A stretch of DNA of 64,000 nt from Pseudomonadota bacterium (lineage in GTDB: Bacteria; Myxococcota; Myxococcia; Myxococcales; Myxococcaceae), in assembly GCA_023426545.1 (NCBI GenBank), contig JAFAAN010000052.1, positions 62,001 to 126,000 of the forward strand, given 5' to 3'. Each line of letters starts with the position of its first letter. Positions within the stretch are counted from its first letter, which is position 1. A program made the position numbers and the translations under genes. Of this stretch, positions 7,101 to 15,731 are shown one piece after another. A model generated the notes under the pieces. It made no database searches. It saw only the letters and a list, made by a program, of their open reading frames with translations, and had not been told where the DNA came from.

Positions 7101-8315
7101 TCAGCCCTCGGTGCCCGTGCGCGGCAGCTTTAGCGGCGGCTCGGTGGCGTTGCCTCGGGCCACCAGCTCGCGCACCACGGACTCCAGCGCGCGGATGCGC
7201 CTGCCCGCGCGGCCAGGGGCCCACAGCGGCACCTCCGGCCCGTTCAGCAGTTGCATCGCCTGCTCCACCCCACCCGCCTTGCCCTTCAGCGCGCGCGCGG
7301 TGGCCAGCCGCACGCTGCTCGCGGGGCGCCGGGTGACGCCACCCGTCCACAGCAACTCCAGCGCGAACGTCGTCCACACCGCCAGCTCGTCATCGGGACG
7401 GAGGAAGGCCTCGAAGCGCCTCATTGCCTCCACCCGGGACTCGCCCGCGCGGAGGACGGCCTCGGACAGCTCCACGTGCAGCGGCGTGCTGTAGGCCAGG
7501 GGCTGCTCCGGCGCGATGACGGCCTCGAAGCGCTCACCCGTGGCCGGCCGGCACGCCACCGCGTGCACCAGCTCGGTGGGGATTTCCTCGCCGCCCGCGG
7601 GGTGTGCGTTGGCCTCGCCGTAGAAGACGACCAGCTTGTCGAAGCGCTCGGCCAGCATGCGCAGTTCCAGCGGCGGACGCCAGGGCCCGAAGTAGATGCG
7701 GCGGCGGTTGGGCGACGTTCGCGTCGCCTGCCGCGCCAGCTGCGTGTCCACCATGTACTCGAAGGCGCGCAGCATGGCGTCGAAGCGCGCCGGGTCCCCT
7801 TCCAGGACGCCCAGCATCTCCACCACCGCTTCGATGGTGGACACGCAATGGTCCGCGGGCTCCGAGCGGATGCGGTAGTTGCTCGGCCGGCGCGGCACGA
7901 AGCCGATGCGCGGCAGCCCGGCCAGCACCGGGTTGCGGGAGACGACCTTCTTCGCCTGCGGCCACGTCCCGTCCACCACGATGAGCGTCTTGGGCGGGTT
8001 GCGGCGCGCCTCCTCCACCGGGATGGCGTCCTCCCCCGGGAACAGCACGGCCACCGATTCCGGCTGGGCCGCCAGCTCCTCCAGCCGCTGGTGGCCGGTG
8101 AAGTCCACGCCTTCATGCAGCTCGGAGTTGGCCAGCGCCAGGTGGGCCATGCGCGCGGTGCCAATGGCCACGCGCCGCTCCCGCGGGTGCTGGAGGAACA
8201 CGACGCGCGTGCGCGTCTCCAGCCGGGGCGGCAGGTGCGCGCAATAGCACGCGCTCTCGGGACGGCGGCAACGCAGACAGAGGTTACGCACGGCCCCGCC
8301 TTTATGGCACCCCAT
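7101..8315 (-). CDS. DTW-domain protein (putative tRNA acp3U synthase) with extra C-terminal domain
   Basis: 404 residues from ATG 8315; a GTG a few codons downstream, behind GGCGGGG, is an alternative start. The N-terminal 200 residues form a DTW domain. It has Cys clusters (LCLRCRRPESACYCAHL), the motif VVDGTWPQAKK that names the family, and RIRSEPADHCVSTIEA. DTW proteins (TapT/TuaA in E. coli) add the 3-amino-3-carboxypropyl group to uridine in tRNA. The C-terminal 200 residues (from about DKLVVFYGEANAHP) are not part of the usual enzyme. Spacing loosely recalls a DnaQ-type exonuclease, but the DxE and other acidic residues are not conserved, so I do not assign it. The gene converges on the FecR gene. 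Confidence 0.85.
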   Translation of the reverse strand: MGCHKGGAVRNLCLRCRRPESACYCAHLPPRLETRTRVVFLQHPRERRVAIGTARMAHLALANSELHEGVDFTGHQRLEELAAQPESVAVLFPGEDAIPVEEARRNPPKTLIVVDGTWPQAKKVVSRNPVLAGLPRIGFVPRRPSNYRIRSEPADHCVSTIEAVVEMLGVLEGDPARFDAMLRAFEYMVDTQLARQATRTSPNRRRIYFGPWRPPLELRMLAERFDKLVVFYGEANAHPAGGEEIPTELVHAVACRPATGERFEAVIAPEQPLAYSTPLHVELSEAVLRAGESRVEAMRRFEAFLRPDDELAVWTTFALELLWTGGVTRRPASSVRLATARALKGKAGGVEQAMQLLNGPEVPLWAPGRAGRRIRALESVVRELVARGNATEPPLKLPRTGTEG

Positions 8316-8440
8316 GGAGAGGGGCAAGTCCCGCCACAAGCGAGACGACGTGGGCAGGCCGGGCGCCAGGGGGCCGGGTTCCCCCGCTCCGGGCCCTGAA
8401 GAACTCCCCACGCTCGCAGGCGACGGAGTACAGAGGCCCC

Positions 8441-9205
8441 GTGAACCTGCTGCTCCTCCTCGACGAAGACTTCCTGCCCGACGGCACCGCGCGGCTCACC
8501 GGACGGCGGGCCCAGCACGCGCGCGAGGTGCTGCGCGCCGAACCCGGAGAGTCCCTCCGCGTGGGGCGCCTGGGCGGCCTCACCGGCACCGGCGAGGTCC
8601 TGGAGAACAGCGCCGGCGTCCTGCACGTGCGCGTCACCCTCACCGAGCCCCCGCCGCCCCGCGCGGGTGTGGACCTGCTGCTCGCCATTCCCCGTCCCAA
8701 GGCGCTGAAGAAGGTCCTACCGGCGGTGGCCTCGCTGGGGGTGGACCGCATCGTCCTGGTCAACGCGGCGCGGGTGGAGAAGAGCTACTTCGACTCCAAG
8801 GTGCTGGACCCGGCTTTCGTCCGCGAGCTGCTCATCCAGGGCCTGGAGCAGGCCCGCGACACCCGTCTGCCCGAGGTGCTGATTCGGGAGCGCTTCCGTC
8901 CCTTCGTCGAGGATGAGCTGGGCCCCCTGTTCGGACCGGAGCCTTTGCGCCTGCTCCCCCACCCGCCCGCAAGGCAGCCCCTCCGCGCGCTGGCCGTGGG
9001 CCCGGCGCGGCGCGTCGTGCTGGCCATCGGCCCGGACGGCGGTTGGGTACCCTTCGAGGCGGACCTGCTGGAGGCCCACGGCTTCCATCCATTTTCGTTG
9101 GGGCCCCGCATTCTCCGCGTGGAGACAGCCGTACCGGTGCTCCTGGGGCAGGTGGCACTTCTGCGGGAAGACACTGCGGCGCCCCCCGAGCCAACTCGGG
9201 CTTGA
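8441..9205 (+). CDS. rsmE: 16S rRNA (uracil-1498-N3)-methyltransferase
   Basis: 254 residues with a GTG start. RsmE methylates U1498 in the decoding centre of 16S rRNA. The PUA-like N-terminus contains RAQHAREVLRAEPGE. The SPOUT knot is recognisable from AIPRPKALKKVLPAVASLGVDRIVLVNAARVEKSYF, AIGPDGGWVPFEADLLEAHGF and LGPRILRVETAVPVLL. Length matches the family. It lies 31 bases upstream of the aminopeptidase gene on the same strand. Confidence 0.95.
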   Translation: MNLLLLLDEDFLPDGTARLTGRRAQHAREVLRAEPGESLRVGRLGGLTGTGEVLENSAGVLHVRVTLTEPPPPRAGVDLLLAIPRPKALKKVLPAVASLGVDRIVLVNAARVEKSYFDSKVLDPAFVRELLIQGLEQARDTRLPEVLIRERFRPFVEDELGPLFGPEPLRLLPHPPARQPLRALAVGPARRVVLAIGPDGGWVPFEADLLEAHGFHPFSLGPRILRVETAVPVLLGQVALLREDTAAPPEPTRA

Positions 9206-9236
9206 AGTACTGGCGGGCGCGGGTGAAGAGTAATCC

Positions 9237-10796
9237 ATGGCCACGACCCGTTCTTCCGCCGCCGCTCTGCCCGAAGTAGGCGAGCAACAGCCCCTCGTCA
9301 CGTCCGAGCCGCAGGCCCCCGGAGCCGCGGCACCCGCGAAGCCCGCCACGCACGACACGGCGCCGCCCCCGGCGCTGCTCGACTTCATGATGAAGGAGTG
9401 GAAGCCGCGCTCGAAGAAGCTCCCACCGAAAATCAAGAACGCGGAATCCTTCAAGGCCCGCCGCCGCGCGCTCTCCAAGCTGTTCCCCGGTGAGACGCTC
9501 ATCATCCCCACCGGCCACGAGAAGGTGCGCGCCAACGACACCAACTTCCGCTTCCGGCCGGGCAGCGACTTCTATTACCTCACCGGCAACCTGGAGCCGG
9601 ACTGCGTGCTCGTCCTCCAGCCCAAGGCGAAGGGCGGCCACACCGACGTGCTCTTCGTGGAGCCCAACCCGGGCCGCACCGACGCGACGTTCTTCACCGA
9701 CCGGGTGAAGGGCGAGCTGTGGGAAGGCCCTCGCCTGGGTGTGAAGGAGAGCCAGGCCCGCTACGGCGTGGACCAGGCCCGCGGCCTCGACGAGCTGCCG
9801 GACTTCCTCTCCGGCCTCGGCGCCGCGGGGAGCCGCCCCATGCGCGTGCTGCGCGGCCTGTCACCCAAGGTCGACGGCGCCGTGCCGGCGCGGGAGGAGG
9901 CAGGCAAGCAGGACAAGGAGCTGGCCCAGGCCCTGTCGGAGATGCGGCTGCTCAAGGACGCCCAGGAGGTGCGCGAGCTCCAGACGTCCATCGACTCCAC
10001 GCATCGCGGCTTCGAGGACGTCATCCGCGGCCTGAAGACGGCCAAGACGGAGCGCTACGTGGAGGGCATTTTCAACCTCCGCGCCCGCGTGGAGGGCAAC
10101 GACGTGGGCTACCGCACCATCGCCGCCTCGGGCGCCCACGCCTGCATCCTGCACTGGCACCACAATGACGGGCCGCTGGTCCCCGGCGACCTGCTGCTGC
10201 TGGACGCGGGCGTGGAGGGCCAGACGCTCTACACCGCCGACATCACCCGCACCCTGCCCATCAGCGGGAAGTTCTCCAAGGAGCAGCGGGAAATCTACGA
10301 GTTGGTGCTGGCCGCCCAGGACGCGGCCTTCGCCCAGGTGAAGCCCGGCAACGACTTCATGGAGCCCAACCGCGCGGCCATGCGCGTGCTCGCCGAGGGC
10401 CTGGAGTCCCTGGGCATCCTCGAAGACGCCGAGGACGCGCTCAAGGACGAGCACCAGTTCTACAAGCGCTACTCGCTCCACAACGTCAGCCACATGCTGG
10501 GCCTGGACGTGCATGACTGCGCCCAGGCACGGCAGGAGGCCTACAAGTACGGGAAGCTCCAGCCGGGCATGGTGCTGACGGTGGAGCCCGGCCTGTACTT
10601 CCAGACGGACGACCTCACCGTGCCGCGGCGCTACCGCGGCATCGGCGTGCGCATCGAGGACGACGTCGTCGTCACCGCGCGCGGCTGCAAGGTCCTCTCC
10701 GCCAGCATCCCCCGCGCCGCCAAGGACGTGGAGGCGTGGATGAAGTCCCTCTGGGCGGAGGGGAAGGCCGGCAAGAAGAAGAAAAAGAAGAAGTAG
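9237..10796 (+). CDS. pepP: Xaa-Pro aminopeptidase (aminopeptidase P, M24B)
   Basis: 519 residues. It is a dinuclear-metal peptidase that removes N-terminal residues preceding proline. Metal ligands are all visible: LLLDAGVEG (Asp), TADITRT (Asp), SHMLGLDVHD (His), LTVEPGLYF (Glu) and GIGVRIEDDVVV (Glu). The creatinase-like N-domain includes FRPGSDFYYLTGNLEPD. The first 60 residues are a Pro/Ala-rich extension and the last residues are a run of lysines (KKKKKKK). The codons of this lysine tail double as the U-rich tract of a terminator read from the other strand (see the terminator at 10790-10811). Confidence 0.94.
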   Translation: MATTRSSAAALPEVGEQQPLVTSEPQAPGAAAPAKPATHDTAPPPALLDFMMKEWKPRSKKLPPKIKNAESFKARRRALSKLFPGETLIIPTGHEKVRANDTNFRFRPGSDFYYLTGNLEPDCVLVLQPKAKGGHTDVLFVEPNPGRTDATFFTDRVKGELWEGPRLGVKESQARYGVDQARGLDELPDFLSGLGAAGSRPMRVLRGLSPKVDGAVPAREEAGKQDKELAQALSEMRLLKDAQEVRELQTSIDSTHRGFEDVIRGLKTAKTERYVEGIFNLRARVEGNDVGYRTIAASGAHACILHWHHNDGPLVPGDLLLLDAGVEGQTLYTADITRTLPISGKFSKEQREIYELVLAAQDAAFAQVKPGNDFMEPNRAAMRVLAEGLESLGILEDAEDALKDEHQFYKRYSLHNVSHMLGLDVHDCAQARQEAYKYGKLQPGMVLTVEPGLYFQTDDLTVPRRYRGIGVRIEDDVVVTARGCKVLSASIPRAAKDVEAWMKSLWAEGKAGKKKKKKK

Positions 10797-10811
10797 GCAC
10801 GGGCCTACTTC
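10790..10811 (-). terminator. Intrinsic terminator overlapping two stop codons and a lysine-codon U-tract
   Basis: GAAGTAGGC (10790-10798) and GCCTACTTC (10803-10811) pair perfectly around the tetraloop 10799-10802. Both flanking stop codons lie in the stem. On the minus strand the stem is followed by an almost pure pyrimidine run (TTCTTTTTCTTCTTCTTG) that is the complement of the lysine codons ending the aminopeptidase gene. It should terminate the leftward DUF2914 gene; in the rightward direction there is no U-run. Confidence 0.72.
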
Positions 10812-12172
10812 GGCTGCTGCGCGGCGGTGGGCTTCGCGCCCGCCGCCGCGGTCCGCTCCTCCCACTCCGCCAGCGCCAGGGGCTTCACGTCCTTGAGCGT
10901 GGACACCGAGACGTCGAAGGTGCGAGGCCCCGTGTTCGTGTCCGGCCCGGCGGTGAAGCTCAGCCGGTGGATTTCGTGCCCGTCCTCCGTCTCCAGCACC
11001 ACGCGCCACTTACCGGGCTTCAGGTTGGACGTCGTCGCGTAGTAGCGGTAACCGCCGTCCGTGCCGTTGCTGCTGACGGTGGCCATGAAGCCGTTGCCGT
11101 ACGTCGTCCAGCCCTTCTGCGGGTCGTCGAAGTACCACCGCACGCGCACCCGGTACGACTGGAAGTGCTTCGGCGCGAAGATGCGGAAGAAGTAATAGGG
11201 CTTGTCCCCCGGCTGCATCAGGAAGTCCGGGCCGCCCCACGTCCAGGGCTTGTACCAGGCCCCGGAGTCCAGCGAGGACAGGTGGTAGACGCCCGGGCTC
11301 ACCCGCTCCACCTGGTGATAGATGCCCGCGAACTGCACCGCCACCGGCAGCGGCGGAATCACGCCCGCCAGGTACAGCCCCAGCAGCGCGCCCTGCACGC
11401 CGAAGCCAGGGACAGCCACGTTGCGCAGCAGGTAGCGGCTGTCCGGGCGCCAGCGCCGGACGAGGCGCATCACGCCGAAGATGGCCGCCGAGCCCAGCAC
11501 GATGGCCAGCAGGAAGACCCAGAAGCCCATGCGCCCGAGCACCACGGGGAGCAGGCAGATGAAGTACATCGTCACGCACAGGCTGAGCAGCACCATGCGC
11601 ATGACGGGGCCCAGCTTGCGGAACACGGGCAGCTCATTGGCCGCCAGCAGGACGAAGAGGCCCACCACGAACAGGTAGGGCAGCGCGCCCGACGAGCTCC
11701 TGAAGAGCAGCAACATGAAGGCGCTGAGCAGACTTCCGAAGAGGAAGTGGATGGCATCCTCTCGCCAGCGCCACACCTTCAGGAGCAGCTTCGGCGGCTC
11801 CACGCCTTCCGGGTAGCACTGCTCCAGCAGCAGCAGCCCCGCGAGCACCAGCAGGTAGCCGAAGTTCTGCGCCAGCGTCAGCGTGTCGTCGATGCGGCTG
11901 ATGGTGAGGACGTCGTAGAGGAAGCCGCTGAAGAAGAAGAGCGCAATCTCCCACTTCTCGTGGCGGGCGCGGAACTGCTGCACCTTGTCCATGAGGGTGG
12001 GCGCCTTCGCCGTCTCCACCAGGTCGTCCGGGTCCACCGCCACGCCTGGCGCCTGGGCCGGCAGCACGGTGTCCGTCAGGGCGACGGAGGCGTTGGTTTC
12101 GGGGACGGGGACGTTCGCGTCGGCGGCTTCGTCCGGGCTCTGGGGGGCGTTGTGTCGGTTGACTGTGACCAC
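10805..12172 (-). CDS. Multi-pass membrane protein with C-terminal DUF2914 domain
   Basis: 455 residues with a GTG start. About 60 polar residues precede six or seven hydrophobic segments, including WEIALFFFSGFLYDVL, FGYLLVLAGLLLLEQCY, LPYLFVVGLFVLLAANEL, VLLSLCVTMYFICLLPVVLG and FWVFLLAIVLGSAAIFGVM. The C-terminal 130 residues match the DUF2914 pattern: YYFFRIFAPKHFQSYRVRVRW, KGWTTYGNGFMATVSS and KPGKWRVVLETEDG. That fold is usually exported or membrane-linked and has no established function. The gene converges on the aminopeptidase gene and ends in the shared hairpin. I cannot assign a role. Confidence 0.82.
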   Translation of the reverse strand: MVTVNRHNAPQSPDEAADANVPVPETNASVALTDTVLPAQAPGVAVDPDDLVETAKAPTLMDKVQQFRARHEKWEIALFFFSGFLYDVLTISRIDDTLTLAQNFGYLLVLAGLLLLEQCYPEGVEPPKLLLKVWRWREDAIHFLFGSLLSAFMLLLFRSSSGALPYLFVVGLFVLLAANELPVFRKLGPVMRMVLLSLCVTMYFICLLPVVLGRMGFWVFLLAIVLGSAAIFGVMRLVRRWRPDSRYLLRNVAVPGFGVQGALLGLYLAGVIPPLPVAVQFAGIYHQVERVSPGVYHLSSLDSGAWYKPWTWGGPDFLMQPGDKPYYFFRIFAPKHFQSYRVRVRWYFDDPQKGWTTYGNGFMATVSSNGTDGGYRYYATTSNLKPGKWRVVLETEDGHEIHRLSFTAGPDTNTGPRTFDVSVSTLKDVKPLALAEWEERTAAAGAKPTAAQQPK

Positions 12173-12261
12173 GCGGGTTCCTCGAGGCAGCGGCCGCCCA
12201 TCCTAGCCACAGCGAGGGGAGATGGTCTCCCCTCTCCCGCCAGGCCCGCGCGGACCGCCCG

Positions 12262-12582
12262 CTAGGCCGGGTTGTTGCCCGCGACCAGGTCGGCCAGCTC
12301 CCCGCGCTCGGCCAGCTCCATGAGGATGTCCGAGCCGCCGATGAACTGCCCGTTGATGAAAACCTGCGGAATGGTGGGCCAGTTGGTGAAGTCCTTGATG
12401 CCCTGGCGCACCTCGGGGTCCGCGAGCACGTCCACCGTGTGGACCTCACCGAGAGGCCGCAACAGCTGCAGGGCCCGCGCGGAGAAGCCGCACTGGGGGA
12501 ACAGCGCATTGCCCTTCATGAAGAGCACGATCTTGTGCGACTTCGTCTCCTGCTCCAGCCGTGCCTTGAGTTCAGGCGTCAT
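12262..12582 (-). CDS. grxD: Monothiol glutaredoxin (Grx4/GrxD type)
   Basis: 106 residues. The active-site segment FPQCGFSARAL is the CGFS signature of monothiol glutaredoxins, which carry and transfer [2Fe-2S] clusters with glutathione. Supporting motifs are HKIVLFMKGN at the start, TNWPTIPQVFINGQFIGGSDI (cis-Pro and glutathione site) and the length. It is the last gene of the yqgE-bolA-grxD operon, 15 bases after bolA. BolA and CGFS glutaredoxins form a heterodimer around a cluster, so the arrangement fits a joint role in Fe-S trafficking or iron sensing. Confidence 0.95.
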   Translation of the reverse strand: MTPELKARLEQETKSHKIVLFMKGNALFPQCGFSARALQLLRPLGEVHTVDVLADPEVRQGIKDFTNWPTIPQVFINGQFIGGSDILMELAERGELADLVAGNNPA

Positions 12583-12597
12583 GGGTACCGCTCCTTC

Positions 12598-12855
12598 TTA
12601 GCGAGTCCCGAGCTTCTTCCACTGCTCGGGAGAGTAGGTCTTCAACGCGAGCGCATGCAGCTCGCCGCTCTTCAGCCACTGTTGCAGGGGCGCGTACACG
12701 AGCTGGTGCTGTTGCACCATCGCCTTCCCCGTGAAGTCGGGGCTCACCACCCGGGCCTCGAAGTGGTCTCCCGTCCCCGTGTAGTCGCGCACCTCCACCT
12801 CGGAGCCCGGCAGGGCCTCCAGGATGCGGGCCCGGATGAATTCGGCGTCGAGCAT
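12598..12855 (-). CDS. bolA: BolA family protein
   Basis: 85 residues starting at the ATG 12855-12853, which overlaps by one base the stop codon of yqgE. The BolA fold is recognisable by IRARILEALPGSEVEVRDYTGTGDHFEARVVSP, FTGKAMVQQHQLVYAPLQQWL and ELHALALKTYSPEQW. The conserved histidine in the last part and the loop before it serve as [2Fe-2S] ligands with glutaredoxin in characterised homologues. It is translationally coupled to yqgE and followed by the glutaredoxin gene. Confidence 0.94.
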   Translation of the reverse strand: MLDAEFIRARILEALPGSEVEVRDYTGTGDHFEARVVSPDFTGKAMVQQHQLVYAPLQQWLKSGELHALALKTYSPEQWKKLGTR

Positions 12856-13400
12856 CAGTTCATTCCCCTTCCCATCACCAGCATGGCGGGGTCCACCCCC
12901 ATGCTTCGCAGAGTCGCATCCCACAGCTTCGCGGGCTCCTGGCCAAACGCAACCTCCGCGGTGGCCTCGGTGAAGAGCCAGGCGCCGGCGGCAATCTCGT
13001 TCTCCAACTGGCGGGGGCCCCAGCCCGCGTAGCCCAGGCAGAAGCGCAGGCGCGGATTCGGGTTGGTCAGCAGGGGCCCCAGGGCGTCCAGCGTCACGCT
13101 CAGGAACAGGCCGGGGAGCACCGCGTGCTTCTCCCGCTGCTCCGCGTCGTCGTGGAGGACGAAGCCCCGCTGCGGCTCCACCGGGCCGCCCAGGAAGACG
13201 GCATGCTCCTTGCGCCCGGTGGCGATGCCCAGGTTCTGCCCGCGCGCCAGCTCGCCGAGCGTGAGGGGAGCGGCCCGGTTGATGACGAGCCCCATCGAGC
13301 CCGTCTCGCTGTGCTCGAGCATCAGGACGACCGCACGGTAGAAGTTCGGATCGCCGAGCTGGGGCATGGCCAGCAACAAGCCGGGGGCGAGGTTCTTCAC
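12855..13400 (-). CDS. YqgE/AlgH family protein
   Basis: 181 residues with a GTG start. The family pattern is clear: APGLLLAMPQLGDPNFYRAVVLMLEHSETGSMGLVINR, FLGGPVEPQRGFVLHD and LRFCLGYAGWGPRQLENEIAAGAW. YqgE proteins have a known fold but no settled biochemical function; the related AlgH name comes from a Pseudomonas regulatory phenotype. It heads the operon with bolA and grxD. No Shine-Dalgarno sequence is obvious before the GTG. Confidence 0.92.
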   Translation of the reverse strand: MKNLAPGLLLAMPQLGDPNFYRAVVLMLEHSETGSMGLVINRAAPLTLGELARGQNLGIATGRKEHAVFLGGPVEPQRGFVLHDDAEQREKHAVLPGLFLSVTLDALGPLLTNPNPRLRFCLGYAGWGPRQLENEIAAGAWLFTEATAEVAFGQEPAKLWDATLRSMGVDPAMLVMGRGMN

Positions 13401-13471
13401 GGAAGGAGCATCAACCGTTCACGCGGATGGCGCAACCGGAACTCGCCCCGGCGGCCCTCGCCAGAGGGGCG

Positions 13472-13933
13472 TCAGTGCCAGCTCGTATGCCGGGACTGGA
13501 GCGCCTCGGCCAGCCGCTGGGGGTCCAGGGGCTTGCCGATGAAGAGGTCCGCCCCCAGCCCCTTGCACTTGCGCGCCATGGCCGCGTCACTCAGGGCGCT
13601 CACGCCGATGAGCACGGACTGGGGGAAGCGCTCGCGCAGCCGGGACATCAAAGTGGCCCCGCTGCGGCCCGGCAGGAAGACGTCCACGACGGCGGCGTCC
13701 ATGCGCTTGTTGCGCACGGCGAACTCCGCCTCCTCGGCGCTGCCCACGGGCAGGGGCTCGTAGCCCCAGCCCGCCAGCATCTCCACGAGGATTTCTCGGT
13801 GGGCCGGGTCGTCCTCGACGACGAGCACCGCGCCGCGCACGGGCTCCAGCTTGAGCGCGTCCGTGCGCTCCTCGCGCTCACGGGCGTCGAGTCCGGTGGA
13901 GGTGGCAAGCTCTTCGATGGGCATGAGGGACAT
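13472..13933 (-). CDS. Single-domain response regulator (receiver)
   Basis: 153 residues. After a 34-residue N-terminal extension a receiver domain follows. It has the acidic pair in VVEDDPAH (residues 41-42), the phospho-acceptor Asp84 in AAVVDVFLPGRSG, the switch Ser/Thr in IGVSA and the Lys in FIGKPLDP. There is no output domain. It may act as a phosphate shuttle or bind a partner directly. A start three codons downstream (MPIEEL) is possible. It lies 104 bases after the permease gene on the same strand; a functional link is not shown. No histidine kinase is nearby. Confidence 0.9.
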   Translation of the reverse strand: MSLMPIEELATSTGLDAREREERTDALKLEPVRGAVLVVEDDPAHREILVEMLAGWGYEPLPVGSAEEAEFAVRNKRMDAAVVDVFLPGRSGATLMSRLRERFPQSVLIGVSALSDAAMARKCKGLGADLFIGKPLDPQRLAEALQSRHTSWH

Positions 13934-14037
13934 GGGGGGCACCGATGTGGGCAAAAGGTTTCTGTGTGAGGACAACGCCCCCCTCAACGTTGGGAATTCC
14001 ACTTCCGTCCGTGGTGACACCCCGTGCGCGGTGTCCG

Positions 14038-14850
14038 TCAGGCCGCCCGGCGAGGGGCCTCGGAGAGCGCCTGGGAGGCGAGCGAGGCGCCGAGCACCAG
14101 CAGCACGAGCAGCGCCCATGCGGGCAGCACCACCCGGCCGCCGCCCTCGTAGATGAGTGCCGCGTAGCTGGTGCCCAGGTACCGGCCCAGGGACATGGGC
14201 TCCATGCGGGCGATGCCGAAGAAGCTGACGGTGGACTCGGTGAGGATGGCGGCCGGGAGGCGGGAGAGGAACACCGCCAGCGCGAAGGGCCGCAAGGCGG
14301 GCCACAGGTGGACGCGCAGCAGGTGCAGCCCCCCGCCGCCGAGCGCGCGGGACGCGGCCACGTACTCCTGCGCTTCGAGCGTCGCCAGGCGGTTGCGGAA
14401 CATGCGCGCGGGGCCCGCCCAGCCCACCAGGGCCAGTGAGACGACCATCAACCCGAACGGCCCCAGGCCCCCGCCCTGCCCCGCGTCCGCGAGCGACTGC
14501 CCCGCGAGCTGGAGCACCATCACCACCAGCACGTCGGGGAGGGCGAAGACGGCATCCACCGCGCGCAGCAACGCCTGCTCCACCACGCCGCCGGAGAGCC
14601 GCGCCACCGCCGCGACGGTGAGGCCGAGGAGCGTGGAGAGCGCGCCCGCAGCGAGCCCCACGGCGAGGGACACCCAGAGCCCACCAAAGGCCAGCTCGCA
14701 CACGCTGCGGTCCGGGCGCGTGGGGTCCAGGCCCAGCGGGCAGCCCTGGGCCAGCGACTCGGGGAAGAGCCGCCCCGCGACGAGGCTGAGCAGGCCCAGG
14801 CCGACGAGCAGCGCCAGTCCAACGCGGGCGCGTGTGGGGACGCGGCTCAT
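14038..14850 (-). CDS. Peptide-type ABC transporter permease (DppC/OppC-like)
   Basis: 270 residues with about six membrane spans. The cytoplasmic EAA loop that docks the ATPase reads QEYVAASRALGGGGLHLLRVHLWPAL. N-terminal LALLVGLGLLSLVAGRLFP and the periplasmic insertion CPLGLDPTRPDRS fit the DppC family of oligopeptide/nickel importers. The start codon overlaps the stop of the partner permease (ATGA), so the two are coupled. No ABC ATPase gene is present in the window. Confidence 0.87.
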   Translation of the reverse strand: MSRVPTRARVGLALLVGLGLLSLVAGRLFPESLAQGCPLGLDPTRPDRSVCELAFGGLWVSLAVGLAAGALSTLLGLTVAAVARLSGGVVEQALLRAVDAVFALPDVLVVMVLQLAGQSLADAGQGGGLGPFGLMVVSLALVGWAGPARMFRNRLATLEAQEYVAASRALGGGGLHLLRVHLWPALRPFALAVFLSRLPAAILTESTVSFFGIARMEPMSLGRYLGTSYAALIYEGGGRVVLPAWALLVLLVLGASLASQALSEAPRRAA

Positions 14851-15731
14851 GTCGTGGCCTCCCGGGAGCGCGGGTCCACGGCGTAGCGCAGCACCTCCAC
14901 CGCGAGGCTCACGACGACGAGCAAGGTGGCGAAAGCGGTGGTGGCGACGACGACGACGGCCACCTGCTTGTTGAGCACCGCGAGGACGTAGAGCTGGCCG
15001 AAGTACGGCAGCCCCAGGACGCGCTCCGCGGCGAACGAGCCGGCGAGCAGCGACGTGGCCACCGGCCCCACCGCGTCCAGCATCGCGGGCCACACGTTGG
15101 GCAGCACGTGACGGCACAGGACGGTGGCGCGCGAGAGGCCCTTGCCCAGCGCGGTGCGCACGTAGTCGCGCGACAGCTCCGCCTCCAGCGAGTCACCCAC
15201 GAGCGTGCCCAGGAAGATGCCGGGCCAGAGCGACGTCACCAGGGCCGCGCACAGCTCCGGCAGCAGGTGCCCGCGCTCCACCACGGCGGGAGCCAGGAGC
15301 AGCGCGGGGATGAAGACGGGGGTGCCGAAGGCGACGGCGGGCACCACGTCGCCCATCGCGGCCCAGCGCCCCTTGCGCCAGCGCGTGCGCAGCAGCGCGA
15401 AGCCCAGGGCCCACAGCAGCGCGAGCGGCAGCGCCATCAGCCCCACGCCGATGCTGCCGGAGAGCTTCGTGAGCAGCTCGTCGCCGGTGATGCCCTGGGC
15501 GCTCGTGCCCAGCCGCTCGCCGCGCAGCAGCTTCTCCCACGGGCGAAGGAAGCCCAGCGGCTCACCGATGCCCAGGTCCCGCCGATACGAGGCCGCCAGC
15601 TCCCCCGACACCTGCCGCTTGGCGTCCGTCTCCGTGGTGAGCGGCAGCGCGGTCATGAGGAAGTACGACGCGAGCGCCACCACTGGCACCAGCACCACCT
15701 GCCGCAACAGGCGCTGGACCACGGCCTTCAT
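14847..15731 (-). CDS. Peptide-type ABC transporter permease (DppB/OppB-like)
   Basis: 294 residues. The DppB N-terminus is clear (MKAVVQRLLRQVVLVPVVAL). The membrane segments follow, as does an EAA loop SRDYVRTALGKGLSRATVLCRHVLPN. A start at 15731 is preferred. The frame stays open upstream to beyond 16200, but that stretch is repetitive intergenic DNA and would put a non-hydrophobic Cys/Pro-rich extension before a normal first membrane helix. It is coupled to the DppC-like gene downstream. Confidence 0.87.
   Translation of the reverse strand: MKAVVQRLLRQVVLVPVVALASYFLMTALPLTTETDAKRQVSGELAASYRRDLGIGEPLGFLRPWEKLLRGERLGTSAQGITGDELLTKLSGSIGVGLMALPLALLWALGFALLRTRWRKGRWAAMGDVVPAVAFGTPVFIPALLLAPAVVERGHLLPELCAALVTSLWPGIFLGTLVGDSLEAELSRDYVRTALGKGLSRATVLCRHVLPNVWPAMLDAVGPVATSLLAGSFAAERVLGLPYFGQLYVLAVLNKQVAVVVVATTAFATLLVVVSLAVEVLRYAVDPRSREATT

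Noticed and set aside
8303..8318. Second sigma-54-type element (TGGCAC) near the DTW gene
   Set aside because: The -12 GC is absent at the required spacing.
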